Positions 44,502 through 52,547 of a stretch of 64,000 nt of DNA are shown here, piece after piece. The notes under the pieces are model-generated. The model saw only the letters and a program-made list of their open reading frames with translations, was not told the DNA's origin and made no database searches. Source of the DNA: Pedobacter glucosidilyticus DSM 23534 (GTDB lineage: Bacteria; Bacteroidota; Bacteroidia; Sphingobacteriales; Sphingobacteriaceae). Location of the stretch: assembly GCF_000425145.1 (NCBI RefSeq), contig NZ_KE384311.1, forward strand, positions 292,542 to 356,541, written 5' to 3'. The position numbers were made by a program, and so were the translations under genes. The stretch's first letter is position 1; every line of letters begins with the position of its first letter.

Positions 44502-44509
44502 TATCTTTG
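44502..44509 (+). promoter_or_regulatory. -7 box of lepA
   Basis: TATCTTTG matches TAnnTTTG and ends 9 bases before the chosen ATG at 44519, implying a very short leader. No good -33 box is seen at 18-20 bases upstream. Confidence 0.5.
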
Positions 44510-44518
44510 CTCTCCAAT

Positions 44519-46303
44519 ATGAAGCATATACGTAATTTTTGCATTATTGCACATATAGATCATGGCAAGAGTACTCTGGCCGATAGACTATTAGAATATA
44601 CTAAAACCATTACACAGCGTGAAGCGCAAGCCCAATTGCTAGATGATATGGATTTAGAAAGAGAACGTGGGATAACCATTAAAAGTCATGCTATACAAAT
44701 GAATTATTTGTATGGTGGTCAAGAATACATCTTAAACCTGATTGATACACCAGGTCACGTAGATTTTTCTTACGAGGTTTCCCGTTCTATTGCTGCTTGT
44801 GAAGGCGCTTTATTAATTGTTGATGCCTCACAAGGTATTCAAGCACAAACCATTTCTAACCTTTATTTAGCTTTAGAGCAAGACTTACATATCATCCCTA
44901 TCTTAAACAAGATGGATTTGCCTGGTGCTATGCCAGAAGAAGTAAAAGATCAGATTGTTGATTTAATAGGTTGTGATAGAGATGAGATTATTCCTGCATC
45001 TGGTAAAACCGGATTAGGTATCGAAGCTATTTTAGAAGCAGTTATTAATCGTGTTCCTGCTCCTGTAGGCGATCCTCAAGCACCACTTCAAGCGCTTATT
45101 TTCGATTCTGTTTTTAATTCATTCCGTGGTATTATAGCTTATTTTAAAGTTGTAAACGGCGAAATTAAGAAAAACGATAAAGTAAAGTTTGTGGCTACTG
45201 GCAAAGAATATATTGCTGATGAAGTTGGTATTTTAAAACTAACCCCGCAAGCTAAAGATGTTGTCAAAACTGGTGATGTAGGTTACATCATTTCTGGAAT
45301 TAAAGAAGCAAGAGAAGTTAAAGTTGGTGATACCATTGTTTTAAAAGATAAACCTGTTGAAGGTATACAAGGTTTTGAGGAAGTAAAACCCATGGTTTTT
45401 GCTGGTATTTACCCTGTTGATACGGATGAGTTTGAAGAGCTTAGAGAGGCAATGCACAAGTTGCAATTGAATGATGCCTCTTTGGTTTTCGAGCCAGAAT
45501 CTTCTGCGGCTTTAGGATTCGGTTTCCGTTGCGGATTTTTAGGAATGCTACACATGGAAATTATCCAAGAGCGTTTAGAGCGAGAATTTGATATGACGGT
45601 TATTACAACTGTACCTAACGTTTCTTACATAGCACACTCGACCAAAGGAGATCCTATCGTAGTAAATAACCCTTCAGAATTACCGGACCCTTCAAAACTT
45701 GATTTTGTTGAAGAACCTTACATTAAAGCCAATATCATAACAAAAGCAGAATTTGTTGGCCCGGTTATGTCTCTTTGTATCCAAAAAAGAGGTGTTATTG
45801 TTAACCAGCACTATTTAACTTCCGACCGTGTTGAGTTAGTTTTTGAAATGCCAATGGGTGAAATTGTATTTGATTTTTATGATAGATTAAAAACAATTTC
45901 TAAAGGTTACGCTTCTTTTGATTATCACCAGATTGGCTACAAACAATCTGATTTAGTAAAGCTAGATATTATGCTTAACGGAGAGCATGTTGATGCTTTA
46001 TCTTCATTAATTCATAGAAGTAATTCTTATGATTTTGGTAAAAAAATATGCGAAAAATTAAGAGAACTTATCCCAAGACAACAGTTTGAAATTGCTATAC
46101 AAGCATCTATAGGTGCTAAAATTATAGCTCGTGAGAACGTTAGAGCGTTAAGAAAAGATGTTACCGCAAAATGTTATGGTGGTGATATTTCTCGTAAACG
46201 TAAATTATTAGAAAAGCAGAAGAAAGGTAAAAAACGTATGCGCCAGGTTGGAAACGTAGAAATCCCACAATCGGCGTTTATGGCGGTTTTAAAACTAGAT
46301 TAG
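44519..46303 (+). CDS. lepA: Elongation factor 4 (LepA)
   Basis: Ribosome-associated GTPase acting in translation. The start at 44519 ([17 protein letters not shown]) is preferred over the upstream in-frame ATG at 44474, because the family begins there and a -7 box lies between the two. From it the protein is 594 residues, the normal length. G motifs [17 protein letters not shown] and NKMDLP, the EF-G-like domains, and the LepA-specific C-terminus with [21 protein letters not shown] are all present. folD follows, separated by a repeat-rich spacer of 66 bases. Confidence 0.97.
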   Translation: MKHIRNFCIIAHIDHGKSTLADRLLEYTKTITQREAQAQLLDDMDLERERGITIKSHAIQMNYLYGGQEYILNLIDTPGHVDFSYEVSRSIAACEGALLIVDASQGIQAQTISNLYLALEQDLHIIPILNKMDLPGAMPEEVKDQIVDLIGCDRDEIIPASGKTGLGIEAILEAVINRVPAPVGDPQAPLQALIFDSVFNSFRGIIAYFKVVNGEIKKNDKVKFVATGKEYIADEVGILKLTPQAKDVVKTGDVGYIISGIKEAREVKVGDTIVLKDKPVEGIQGFEEVKPMVFAGIYPVDTDEFEELREAMHKLQLNDASLVFEPESSAALGFGFRCGFLGMLHMEIIQERLEREFDMTVITTVPNVSYIAHSTKGDPIVVNNPSELPDPSKLDFVEEPYIKANIITKAEFVGPVMSLCIQKRGVIVNQHYLTSDRVELVFEMPMGEIVFDFYDRLKTISKGYASFDYHQIGYKQSDLVKLDIMLNGEHVDALSSLIHRSNSYDFGKKICEKLRELIPRQQFEIAIQASIGAKIIARENVRALRKDVTAKCYGGDISRKRKLLEKQKKGKKRMRQVGNVEIPQSAFMAVLKLD

Positions 46304-46316
46304 TACATAGATTTGC

Positions 46317-46366
46317 GTATTGAGTATTGCGATGAACTCAATACTCAATACTCAATACCCAATACT
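46317..46366. repeat. Period-7 CAATACT repeats with a 13-bp hairpin before folD
   Basis: Four heptamers CAATACT, CAATACT, CAATACC, CAATACT run from 46339 to 46366. The first 13 bases are the exact complement of GTATTGAGTATTG at 46317-46329, giving a 13-bp stem with a 9-base loop. The array ends 4 bases before the folD start codon. Confidence 0.85.
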
Positions 46367-46369
46367 AAA

Positions 46370-47248
46370 ATGATATTATTAGACGGAAAATTAGTTTCTG
46401 AAGAACTTAAAAAACAAATAGCTGTAGAAGCAGCAGAACTTTTAGAAAAAACTGGTCGTAAACCGCATTTAGTAGCTGTTTTAGTTGGTAATGATGGAGG
46501 AAGTGAAACTTATGTAGCCAGCAAAATGCGTAACTGCGAAAAAGTTGGGTTTAAATCATCTTTAATCCGATACGATAATACAGTAACAGAAGCCGAGTTA
46601 CTCAATAAAATACAGGAATTAAATCAAGACAAAGAAGTAGACGGTTTTATCGTTCAACTTCCTTTGCCAAAACACATTAACCCAGATGTGATTACAGAAG
46701 CTATTGATTACCGTAAAGATGTGGATGGCTTTCATCCGATTAACCTAGGCAGAATGCAGCGTAATTTACCTTGCTTTTTACCTGCAACACCATACGGTAT
46801 TATGCTGATGTTGGAATATTACGGTATAGAAACCGCTGGAAAACATTGTGTTGTTGTTGGCAGAAGTAATATCGTAGGCAGCCCCATGAGTATCTTGATG
46901 GCTAGAAACGCTAAACCTGGAAATTGTACGGTTACCTTAACTCATAGCAGAACACAAAATCTTAAAGATTTTACTTTAAAAGCTGATATTCTGATTGCTG
47001 CAATAGGTAAGAAGAATTTTATTACTGCCGATATGGTTAAAGAAGGTGCTGTAATTATTGATGTAGGCATGAACAGAGAAAGCTCTGAAACCACTAAATC
47101 GGGATATAAATTATTTGGCGATGTTGATTTTGATGGAGTTGCGCCAAAGAGCTCTTATATTACACCTGTACCTGGTGGTGTAGGCTTAATGACAATCGTA
47201 AGCTTACTAAAAAATACTTTAGCGGCAGCTAAAAGAGAGATTTATTAA
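46370..47248 (+). CDS. folD: Methylenetetrahydrofolate dehydrogenase/cyclohydrolase
   Basis: Bifunctional cytoplasmic enzyme that interconverts 5,10-methylene-, methenyl- and 10-formyl-tetrahydrofolate. The frame is open from 46313, but the first 19 codons are translated repeat DNA. The start at 46370 ([13 protein letters not shown]) matches the family and gives 292 residues. Hallmarks are [13 protein letters not shown] (with the catalytic tyrosine and lysine), [20 protein letters not shown] and the NADP-binding [14 protein letters not shown], closing with [11 protein letters not shown]. The heptamer array directly before the start could affect its expression. Confidence 0.97.
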   Translation: MILLDGKLVSEELKKQIAVEAAELLEKTGRKPHLVAVLVGNDGGSETYVASKMRNCEKVGFKSSLIRYDNTVTEAELLNKIQELNQDKEVDGFIVQLPLPKHINPDVITEAIDYRKDVDGFHPINLGRMQRNLPCFLPATPYGIMLMLEYYGIETAGKHCVVVGRSNIVGSPMSILMARNAKPGNCTVTLTHSRTQNLKDFTLKADILIAAIGKKNFITADMVKEGAVIIDVGMNRESSETTKSGYKLFGDVDFDGVAPKSSYITPVPGGVGLMTIVSLLKNTLAAAKREIY

Positions 47249-47288
47249 ATTTTACGTATAGGATATTTTTATTTCACGTATAAAGTAT

Positions 47289-47296
47289 TACTTTTG
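47289..47296 (+). promoter_or_regulatory. -7 box of the DUF6364/PIN pair
   Basis: TACTTTTG matches TAnnTTTG and lies 25 bases before the antitoxin start. The -33 box is not clear. Confidence 0.5.
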
Positions 47297-47321
47297 TGGG
47301 AGTTTATCATTCTACTAAGTT

Positions 47322-47579
47322 ATGGATACAAAAATAACACTCTCTTTTGATGAAGAAATCATCAAAAAAGCTAAAGCTTATGCTGCTGAAAACAACATCA
47401 GTTTATCAAGACTAATAGAGTTTTTACTTACCAAAATTACCACTAAAGAATACAAATCATTAGAGGATTATCCCATTGCAGATTGGGTTTCTGCCGTTGC
47501 AGAAGGTGAGGCTATCTATCAAACAAAAAAAGCTTCCACAAAAAAACTTAAAGATGATTTTTTTGCATCAAGAAAATGA
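47322..47579 (+). CDS. DUF6364-type antitoxin
   Basis: An 85-residue protein. The N-terminal half (KITLSFDEEIIKKAKAYAAENNISLSRLIEFLL, about residues 4-36) has the ribbon-helix-helix pattern expected of a DNA-binding antitoxin and matches DUF6364-type proteins. The charged C-terminal tail would bind and block the partner toxin. Its last codons overlap the start of the PIN-domain gene by 4 bases (ATGA), the usual layout of type II toxin-antitoxin modules. It probably represses its own promoter together with the toxin. Confidence 0.85.
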   Translation: MDTKITLSFDEEIIKKAKAYAAENNISLSRLIEFLLTKITTKEYKSLEDYPIADWVSAVAEGEAIYQTKKASTKKLKDDFFASRK

Positions 47580-47998
47580 ATATATTTCTTGATGCTAATA
47601 TTCTAGTTTCTGTATTGAATAAAGAATATCCTTTATTTACCTATTCTTCTCGGATTCTAAGTTTGGCTAATCTGCCTAGATACAAACTTTACACATCTCC
47701 AGTTTGCTTAGCAATAGCATTTTACTTTGCTGAAAAAAAATCTAAATCTGCTTTAGCCAAACAAAAGATAGCTACTTTATGCGAGTATATTTTAATTGCA
47801 GATAATACTTCAGAAGCAGTACAGAAAGCACTTATCAACAAAGCATCACATGATTTTGAAGACGGCTTAGAATATTATGCAGCTTTAGAAAAAAAATGCT
47901 CATGCATCATTACAGAAAATAAAGAAGATTTCTATTTTTCTGAGATAGAAGTTTTATCTTCTAAAGAGTTTTTTGATCAATATATGCTCAAAAATTAA
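47576..47998 (+). CDS. PIN-domain toxin (VapC-like ribonuclease)
   Basis: A 140-residue PIN-domain protein. The acidic residues expected at the metal site are D6 in MNIFLDANILV, D92 or E93/D94 in the HDFEDGLEYYAA motif, and D114-like in ITENKEDFYF (the last normally reads TxNxxDF). This fits a magnesium-dependent endoribonuclease that cuts RNA when freed from its antitoxin. It overlaps the antitoxin gene by 4 bases. Its 3' end overlaps the 3' end of the convergent DUF502 gene by 4 bases. Confidence 0.87.
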   Translation: MNIFLDANILVSVLNKEYPLFTYSSRILSLANLPRYKLYTSPVCLAIAFYFAEKKSKSALAKQKIATLCEYILIADNTSEAVQKALINKASHDFEDGLEYYAALEKKCSCIITENKEDFYFSEIEVLSSKEFFDQYMLKN

Positions 47999-48591
47999 TC
48001 ATGTAAAGCGCTTACCCCACCAGAAACTATAAATTTCATTGCTTGTGAAGACGATATAGGTAATGGCTTAACTTTTTCTGCTTTTACAATAACCAATTCG
48101 CCGGCAAAAGAATAAGACCACGGAAAATAAACAGCTACTTCATCGGTTAAACCTAAAACCTTTAAATCCTTTTGTGTTAAAAAGCCAATTCTTTTTGTCC
48201 CGTCTGCAACTTCTACCAAAACAGGTTCATTTAATTTTTTTTCATCACCAACTATTGCTTCTGTAATATCTTTTACAGATGAGTATAAGAATTTAAAAAC
48301 AGGTATTTTGTTAAGCCATTTCCCAAACCAATTATAAATAGGCTCTGTAATGAGATAAGTAGCTATAATTCCAAAAAATAGAATAATGATGATGACAGAT
48401 AGTATACCCAGACCTGGTATGTAAAGTGGCTTACCTGTATTAGGGTGGGTTATAAAGCTATCACTAAAATTTAAAATAGAATCTAAAGAGGTAAAAGCCC
48501 AGAATAAGATTAAAATTGCAGCCCCCATAGGTAAAATCAGCAATAAACCTTTAATAAAATATCTCAGTAAAGCATTAATTAATCTTTTCAT
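47995..48591 (-). CDS. DUF502 inner-membrane protein
   Basis: A 198-residue protein with two membrane segments at about 13-33 and 59-82, then a soluble domain with the DUF502 patterns PIYNWFGKWLNKIPVFKFLYSSVKDI (about 83-108) and EVAVYFPWSYSFAGELVIV. Function is unknown. It starts 3 bases after the murF-alr stop, so the two are co-transcribed. Confidence 0.9.
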   Translation of the reverse strand: MKRLINALLRYFIKGLLLILPMGAAILILFWAFTSLDSILNFSDSFITHPNTGKPLYIPGLGILSVIIIILFFGIIATYLITEPIYNWFGKWLNKIPVFKFLYSSVKDITEAIVGDEKKLNEPVLVEVADGTKRIGFLTQKDLKVLGLTDEVAVYFPWSYSFAGELVIVKAEKVKPLPISSSQAMKFIVSGGVSALHD

Positions 48592-48594
48592 AAC

Positions 48595-51060
48595 TTATTC
48601 GTAATAATAAACACGTTTAACCCTTTGTGATATATTGGTAAGCACTTCATAAGGAATGGTATGTAACTGTTCTGCCATTTTGTAGAGCTGTGGCTGCGAA
48701 TCAAAAATAATAACCTCATCTCCTTCTTTTACATCTTTATCTGTAATATCGAGCATACACATATCCATACAAATATTTCCTATGGTAAATACTTCTTGGT
48801 TATTGATAAACATACTACCAAAACCTTTACCCAAAGCTCTCTGGTAACCATCGGCATAACCAATTTTAACAGTAGCTATTTTACCGTCTTGCTGCATCAC
48901 ACCTACTCTGCCGTAACCAATAGTATCGCCTTTTTTTAATTCCTTTATTTGTGATACGGTAGTTTTTAAGGTTGCTACCTGATGTAAACTTGCATCGTCT
49001 TTAGATAAATTATCAATTCCATATAAACCAATTCCCAAACGTACCATATCAAATTGTGCTTTCGGCCATCTTCTTATGGCTGATGTGTTGCAAATATGTT
49101 TGATAAAGGTATAACCAATTTCTGCTTCCAGGTTTTTACAAAAACTATCAAATTTATGAATTTGAGACTTTGTATAATCATCATGCTGTGGTGCTTCGCT
49201 AGCTGCTAAATGAGAAAAAACAGTTTTAATTTTTACAGTATCGTTGTCTAATAAAAATGATTTAATAGCAGATAAATCTTTCTCCTCAAAACCTAAACGA
49301 TGCATACCTGTGTCTAGCTTCAGATGGATTGGGTATTGTATTTTATTAAGCGTTTTAAGATATTGATGTAAGGATGATAAAGCCGTAAAACTAAAAATCT
49401 CTGGTTCCAGATTATATTTCACTATGGCTTCAAAAGAAGAAACTTCTGGGCTCATCACCATAATTGGTAACGTTATTCCGGCTTGTCTAAGCGCTATACC
49501 CTCATCAGCGTAAGCAACCGCTAAATAATCTACTTTATTATATTGAAGTAAATTGGCTATTTCATAACTCCCGCTACCATAAGCAAAAGCTTTAACCATA
49601 GCCATTAGTTTTACACCTTGCTGCAGTTTAGATTTATAGTAATTTAAGTTCTGCTCCAGAGCGTTGAGGTTTATTTCTAAAATAGTTTCATGAACCTTTT
49701 GGGTTAAAATCTTAGAAATCTTCTCAAACTCAAACTGCCTTGCTCCCTTTAATAAAATGGTTTCATTGTTAAAACTATCCAGATTATAATGTTCAATAAA
49801 GGTATCGGTATCTAAAAAAAATTGGCTACTTGTATTAAAAAGTGTTTTAAAACTTGTTAATTGAGGGCCAATAGCAATCAATTTATCTATATGTTTAGCT
49901 TTTAAAAGCTTAGCAACTTTACTGTAAAGCACCTCACTCTTTAAACCCGATTGTTGAATATCAGATAAAATAAGCGTTTTTACAGGATGCTGATTTTGCT
50001 GGTTAAGAAAATCTAAAGCTATCTCTAAAGAAGAAACATCAGAGTTGTAACTGTCATCAATAATAGAAGTTTGGTTAATACCGCTTTTAAGCTCTAGCCT
50101 CATCTTAACTTGATGCAGCCTCGCTAATCTTGTAGAAATAACAGGTATTGATACTTTTAAAGCCAATAAAGTTGCCAAACAAGTAATAGCGTTCTCTATA
50201 GATGCTTTGTCTGTAAATGGAATTTGAATGTCAAAATCTTCTTGCTGATAAGTACAATTTAAGCATGTATGTTGATCAATGATAGTTTGATGTTTGATCC
50301 TTAAATCAGCATGTTCACTAAAACTCCATGTAAAGACATTTACCTGAGAAGCTTTAAAAGAAACATATTGTTGATTACAAATAAGCAATTTTACTTCTTT
50401 AAAAAGCTCAAATTTTTCTTTTATTTTTTCGGTCCTGTTTTTAAAGCCTTCATCATGCGGACTTCCAATATTGGTTAGTATACCAATATCAGGCTTGATG
50501 ATGTTTTGAAGTTTAGCCATTTCATGAGGTAATGATAAGCCTGCTTCAAAAACAGCAAAATCATACTGTTTATCCATTTGCCAAACAGCCAATGGAACAC
50601 CTATTTGCGAGTTATAACTTTTAGGACTTCTAACCACATGATAATCTGGGGCTAATAGCTGAAAAAGCCACTCCTTAACAATGGTTTTTCCGTTACTCCC
50701 GGTAATACCTATTACAGGGTAATTAAATTTGCTTCTATGATGAGCTGCTAATTGTTGTAACGCATGTAAGGTATCGTTTACATAAATAAAATTTGCTTCA
50801 GGAAAATCGTTAATATTAAAATCTTTCTGATAATAAATAAAGGCTTTTACACCAGCTTGATATAAAGTTGGGATGAATTGATGAGCATCTTTACTTCCTT
50901 TTAAAACAAAAAAAACAGAAGAAGAGGCATCTGTTACCTTTCTGCTATCTGTTAAAATATGATGAATAATTTGATGAGGTTGAGCTAAATGGTTATCACC
51001 TTCTCCTATCAAACTAGCTATTTCCTGAATTGAATATATTTCTGAATTCATTTGCAGCAA
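48595..51060 (-). CDS. murF-alr: MurF-alanine racemase fusion
   Basis: An 821-residue bifunctional cytoplasmic protein. The N-terminal half (about 1-450) is UDP-N-acetylmuramoyl-tripeptide:D-alanyl-D-alanine ligase, with the ATP loop GITGSNGKT at 118-126 and the Mur ligase SYNSDVSSLE motif. The C-terminal half (about 455-821) is a PLP-dependent alanine racemase with LMAMVKAFAYGSG (the PLP lysine), RLGIGLYGID, and the GDTIGYGR and NICMDMCMLD blocks. Such fusion is well known in Bacteroidota. It couples D-alanine supply, through Ddl (371-1363), to addition of D-Ala-D-Ala. M1 or M4 may be the start. Confidence 0.96.
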   Translation of the reverse strand: MLQMNSEIYSIQEIASLIGEGDNHLAQPHQIIHHILTDSRKVTDASSSVFFVLKGSKDAHQFIPTLYQAGVKAFIYYQKDFNINDFPEANFIYVNDTLHALQQLAAHHRSKFNYPVIGITGSNGKTIVKEWLFQLLAPDYHVVRSPKSYNSQIGVPLAVWQMDKQYDFAVFEAGLSLPHEMAKLQNIIKPDIGILTNIGSPHDEGFKNRTEKIKEKFELFKEVKLLICNQQYVSFKASQVNVFTWSFSEHADLRIKHQTIIDQHTCLNCTYQQEDFDIQIPFTDKASIENAITCLATLLALKVSIPVISTRLARLHQVKMRLELKSGINQTSIIDDSYNSDVSSLEIALDFLNQQNQHPVKTLILSDIQQSGLKSEVLYSKVAKLLKAKHIDKLIAIGPQLTSFKTLFNTSSQFFLDTDTFIEHYNLDSFNNETILLKGARQFEFEKISKILTQKVHETILEINLNALEQNLNYYKSKLQQGVKLMAMVKAFAYGSGSYEIANLLQYNKVDYLAVAYADEGIALRQAGITLPIMVMSPEVSSFEAIVKYNLEPEIFSFTALSSLHQYLKTLNKIQYPIHLKLDTGMHRLGFEEKDLSAIKSFLLDNDTVKIKTVFSHLAASEAPQHDDYTKSQIHKFDSFCKNLEAEIGYTFIKHICNTSAIRRWPKAQFDMVRLGIGLYGIDNLSKDDASLHQVATLKTTVSQIKELKKGDTIGYGRVGVMQQDGKIATVKIGYADGYQRALGKGFGSMFINNQEVFTIGNICMDMCMLDITDKDVKEGDEVIIFDSQPQLYKMAEQLHTIPYEVLTNISQRVKRVYYYE

Positions 51061-51103
51061 ATTTGGCGATTATATGTGAATAACACTAATTTTATGCTTC
51101 ATC

Positions 51104-51592
51104 ATGGAAAAAGAAAAACCATCCAAATTCATTGATAAAAAAACAGCTTTACAAAAGGCAGAAGCATATTGCGCTTATCAGGAAAGAAGTCAATACGAAG
51201 TGAGAACAAAACTTTTAAATCTGGGCTTAAAGTTTCAAGAACTAGAAGAAGTAATTACGGCTTTGATAGAAAATAATTTTTTGAATGAAGCTCGTTTTGC
51301 TCAAGCTTATTCACAAGGAAAGCTAAGAATGAAAGGCTGGGGAAGAAATAAAATTAAACAGGGCTTGGTAGCTAAAGGTGTTTCTGTGCCGATTATCAAA
51401 TCTGCCTTACAAAAAATAAATAAAGAAGAGTATGTAGCTAAACTTGAGGATGTTCTTGTGAAAAAACATAAAGAATATCAATTTAAAGATGATTATAACA
51501 CCAAAAATAAGCTGATAAAATATGCTTTAAGCAGAGGCTTCGAGTATGATTTAATTTTTTTTGTACTGAATAAGAATGGCTTAAAGCAATAA
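51104..51592 (+). CDS. recX: Regulatory protein RecX
   Basis: A 162-residue cytoplasmic protein made of three-helix repeats, of the RecX family, which modulates RecA filaments. Family patterns seen are ALQKAEAYCAYQERSQYEVRTKL at about 15-37, FLNEARFAQAY at about 59-69, and WGRNKIKQGLVAKGV at about 77-91. recA is not in the window. It is divergent from murF-alr with a 43-base gap and is followed by the tRNA cluster promoter. Confidence 0.92.
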   Translation: MEKEKPSKFIDKKTALQKAEAYCAYQERSQYEVRTKLLNLGLKFQELEEVITALIENNFLNEARFAQAYSQGKLRMKGWGRNKIKQGLVAKGVSVPIIKSALQKINKEEYVAKLEDVLVKKHKEYQFKDDYNTKNKLIKYALSRGFEYDLIFFVLNKNGLKQ

Positions 51593-51615
51593 TTGAAAAT
51601 TTTTGCAAAGAGGAC

Positions 51616-51645
51616 TTGCAAACTCTTTTTTTCTGCCTATATTTG
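51616..51645 (+). promoter_or_regulatory. Promoter of the tRNA-Gly/tRNA-Leu cluster
   Basis: TTG at 51616-51618, a 19-base spacer, and TATATTTG at 51638-51645 match the Bacteroidota promoter consensus. It lies 46 bases before the first tRNA-Gly. Confidence 0.8.
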
Positions 51646-51691
51646 CACTCCGTTCAAACGGAAAACGTTCTTTAATAAATAAATAAATTAT

Positions 51692-51764
51692 GCGAAAGTA
51701 GCTCAGTTGGTAGAGCACAACCTTGCCAAGGTTGGGGTCGCGAGTTCGAATCTCGTCTTTCGCT
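51692..51764 (+). tRNA. tRNA-Gly (anticodon GCC), copy 1
   Basis: A 73-base cloverleaf. The acceptor stem is GCGAAAG/CTTTCGC, the anticodon stem CAACC/GGTTG holds the loop TTGCCAA (GCC), and the T-loop is TTCGAAT. Identical to the copy at 51946. Confidence 0.97.
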
Positions 51765-51799
51765 CTAAGGGATAAAAATCCTGATTTGTGGAAACACAA

Positions 51800-51885
51800 G
51801 CTGAAGTGGTGGAACTGGTAGACACGCAGGACTTAAAATCCTGTTCGCCCTAAAGCGAGTGCGGGTTCGATTCCCGCCTTCAGTA
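51800..51885 (+). tRNA. tRNA-Leu (anticodon UAA), copy 1
   Basis: An 86-base class II tRNA. The acceptor stem GCTGAAG/CTTCAGT has a G:U first pair, the anticodon stem CAGGA/TCCTG holds the loop CTTAAAA (TAA), a long variable arm follows, and the discriminator is A. Identical to the copy at 52070. Confidence 0.97.
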
Positions 51886-51945
51886 CAAAAAATCAATCAA
51901 AAGGCTTTGATTGTTGTTCTTTAGCAAGTAAAGAATATAAATTAT

Positions 51946-52018
51946 GCGAAAGTAGCTCAGTTGGTAGAGCACAACCTTGCCAAGGTTGGGGTCGCGAGTT
52001 CGAATCTCGTCTTTCGCT
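51946..52018 (+). tRNA. tRNA-Gly (anticodon GCC), copy 2
   Basis: Same 73-base sequence as copy 1, 254 bases downstream. The preceding bases ATAAATTAT are also shared with copy 1, so the duplicated unit includes a little 5' flank. Confidence 0.97.
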
Positions 52019-52022
52019 CCAT

Positions 52023-52049
52023 AAAACCTTCCCTATCAGGAAGGTTTTT
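52023..52049 (+). terminator. Terminator-like hairpin between tRNA-Gly and tRNA-Leu copy 2
   Basis: AAAACCTTCC/GGAAGGTTTT, a 10-bp stem with a 6-base loop, ends in a T-run of five. It sits in the middle of the cluster, which would separate the last tRNA-Leu from the upstream promoter unless read-through occurs. Confidence 0.65.
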
Positions 52050-52069
52050 ATTTTACAGCTTCTAAAGCT

Positions 52070-52155
52070 GCTGAAGTGGTGGAACTGGTAGACACGCAGG
52101 ACTTAAAATCCTGTTCGCCCTAAAGCGAGTGCGGGTTCGATTCCCGCCTTCAGTA
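52070..52155 (+). tRNA. tRNA-Leu (anticodon UAA), copy 2
   Basis: Same 86-base sequence as copy 1. It lies after an internal terminator-like hairpin, and no separate TAnnTTTG box was seen in the 20 bases between them. Confidence 0.97.
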
Positions 52156-52157
52156 CG

Positions 52158-52188
52158 AAAGCCTGATATGAAAATATCGGGCTTTTTT
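52158..52188 (+). terminator. Terminator of the tRNA cluster
   Basis: AAAGCCTGATAT/ATATCGGGCTTT with a GAAA loop and one G:T wobble is followed by a T-run. Confidence 0.8.
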
Positions 52189-52357
52189 GTTTTTATAATC
52201 ATATCAAGCAATCAGAACTTAAAGAAATCAAGAATCTTTGAGGCATGAACAGTTTATAAAGACCTTACAACTATTCTAAAGGCTTAAATCTAAAGAACTA
52301 TTAAATGAATCCTAAGCAATTGTAATACAATCTTTAAACATTTTATATTTAATGGTA

Positions 52358-52390
52358 AACAAAAAAAGCAGCCTTTATAGCTGCTTTTAT
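52358..52390 (-). terminator. Terminator of tRNA-Ser(GCU)
   Basis: A perfect 9-bp stem AAAAGCAGC/GCTGCTTTT with a 7-base loop. On the minus strand it is followed by a run of seven T and sits 10 bases after the tRNA-Ser 3' end. Confidence 0.8.
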
Positions 52391-52400
52391 CACTTTTTTG

Positions 52401-52487
52401 CGGAGAGAGCGGGATTCGAACCCGCGGTACCGTTTCCAGTACGACAGTTTAGCAAACTGTTCCTTTCGGCCTCTCAGGCACCTCTCC
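52401..52487 (-). tRNA. tRNA-Ser (anticodon GCU)
   Basis: An 87-base class II tRNA on the minus strand. The acceptor stem is GGAGAGG/TCTCTCC with a final G:U, the anticodon loop is TTGCTAA (GCT), a long variable arm follows, the T-loop is TTCGAAT, and the discriminator is G. Confidence 0.96.
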
Positions 52488-52503
52488 TTCCCTATTGGGT
52501 GTG

Positions 52504-52533
52504 CAAATATAACAATACGAATATATCTACAAA
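52504..52533 (-). promoter_or_regulatory. Promoter of tRNA-Ser(GCU)
   Basis: On the minus strand TTTG (52530-52533), an 18-base spacer and TATATTTG (52504-52511) match the consensus. It ends 16 bases before the tRNA. Confidence 0.8.
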
Positions 52534-52547
52534 AAGAAATTTTAATT

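Noticed and set aside
51581-51799. Minus-strand frame with AKDEIRTRDPNLGKVV
   Set aside because: It is the antisense translation of tRNA-Gly and a known type of false ORF.
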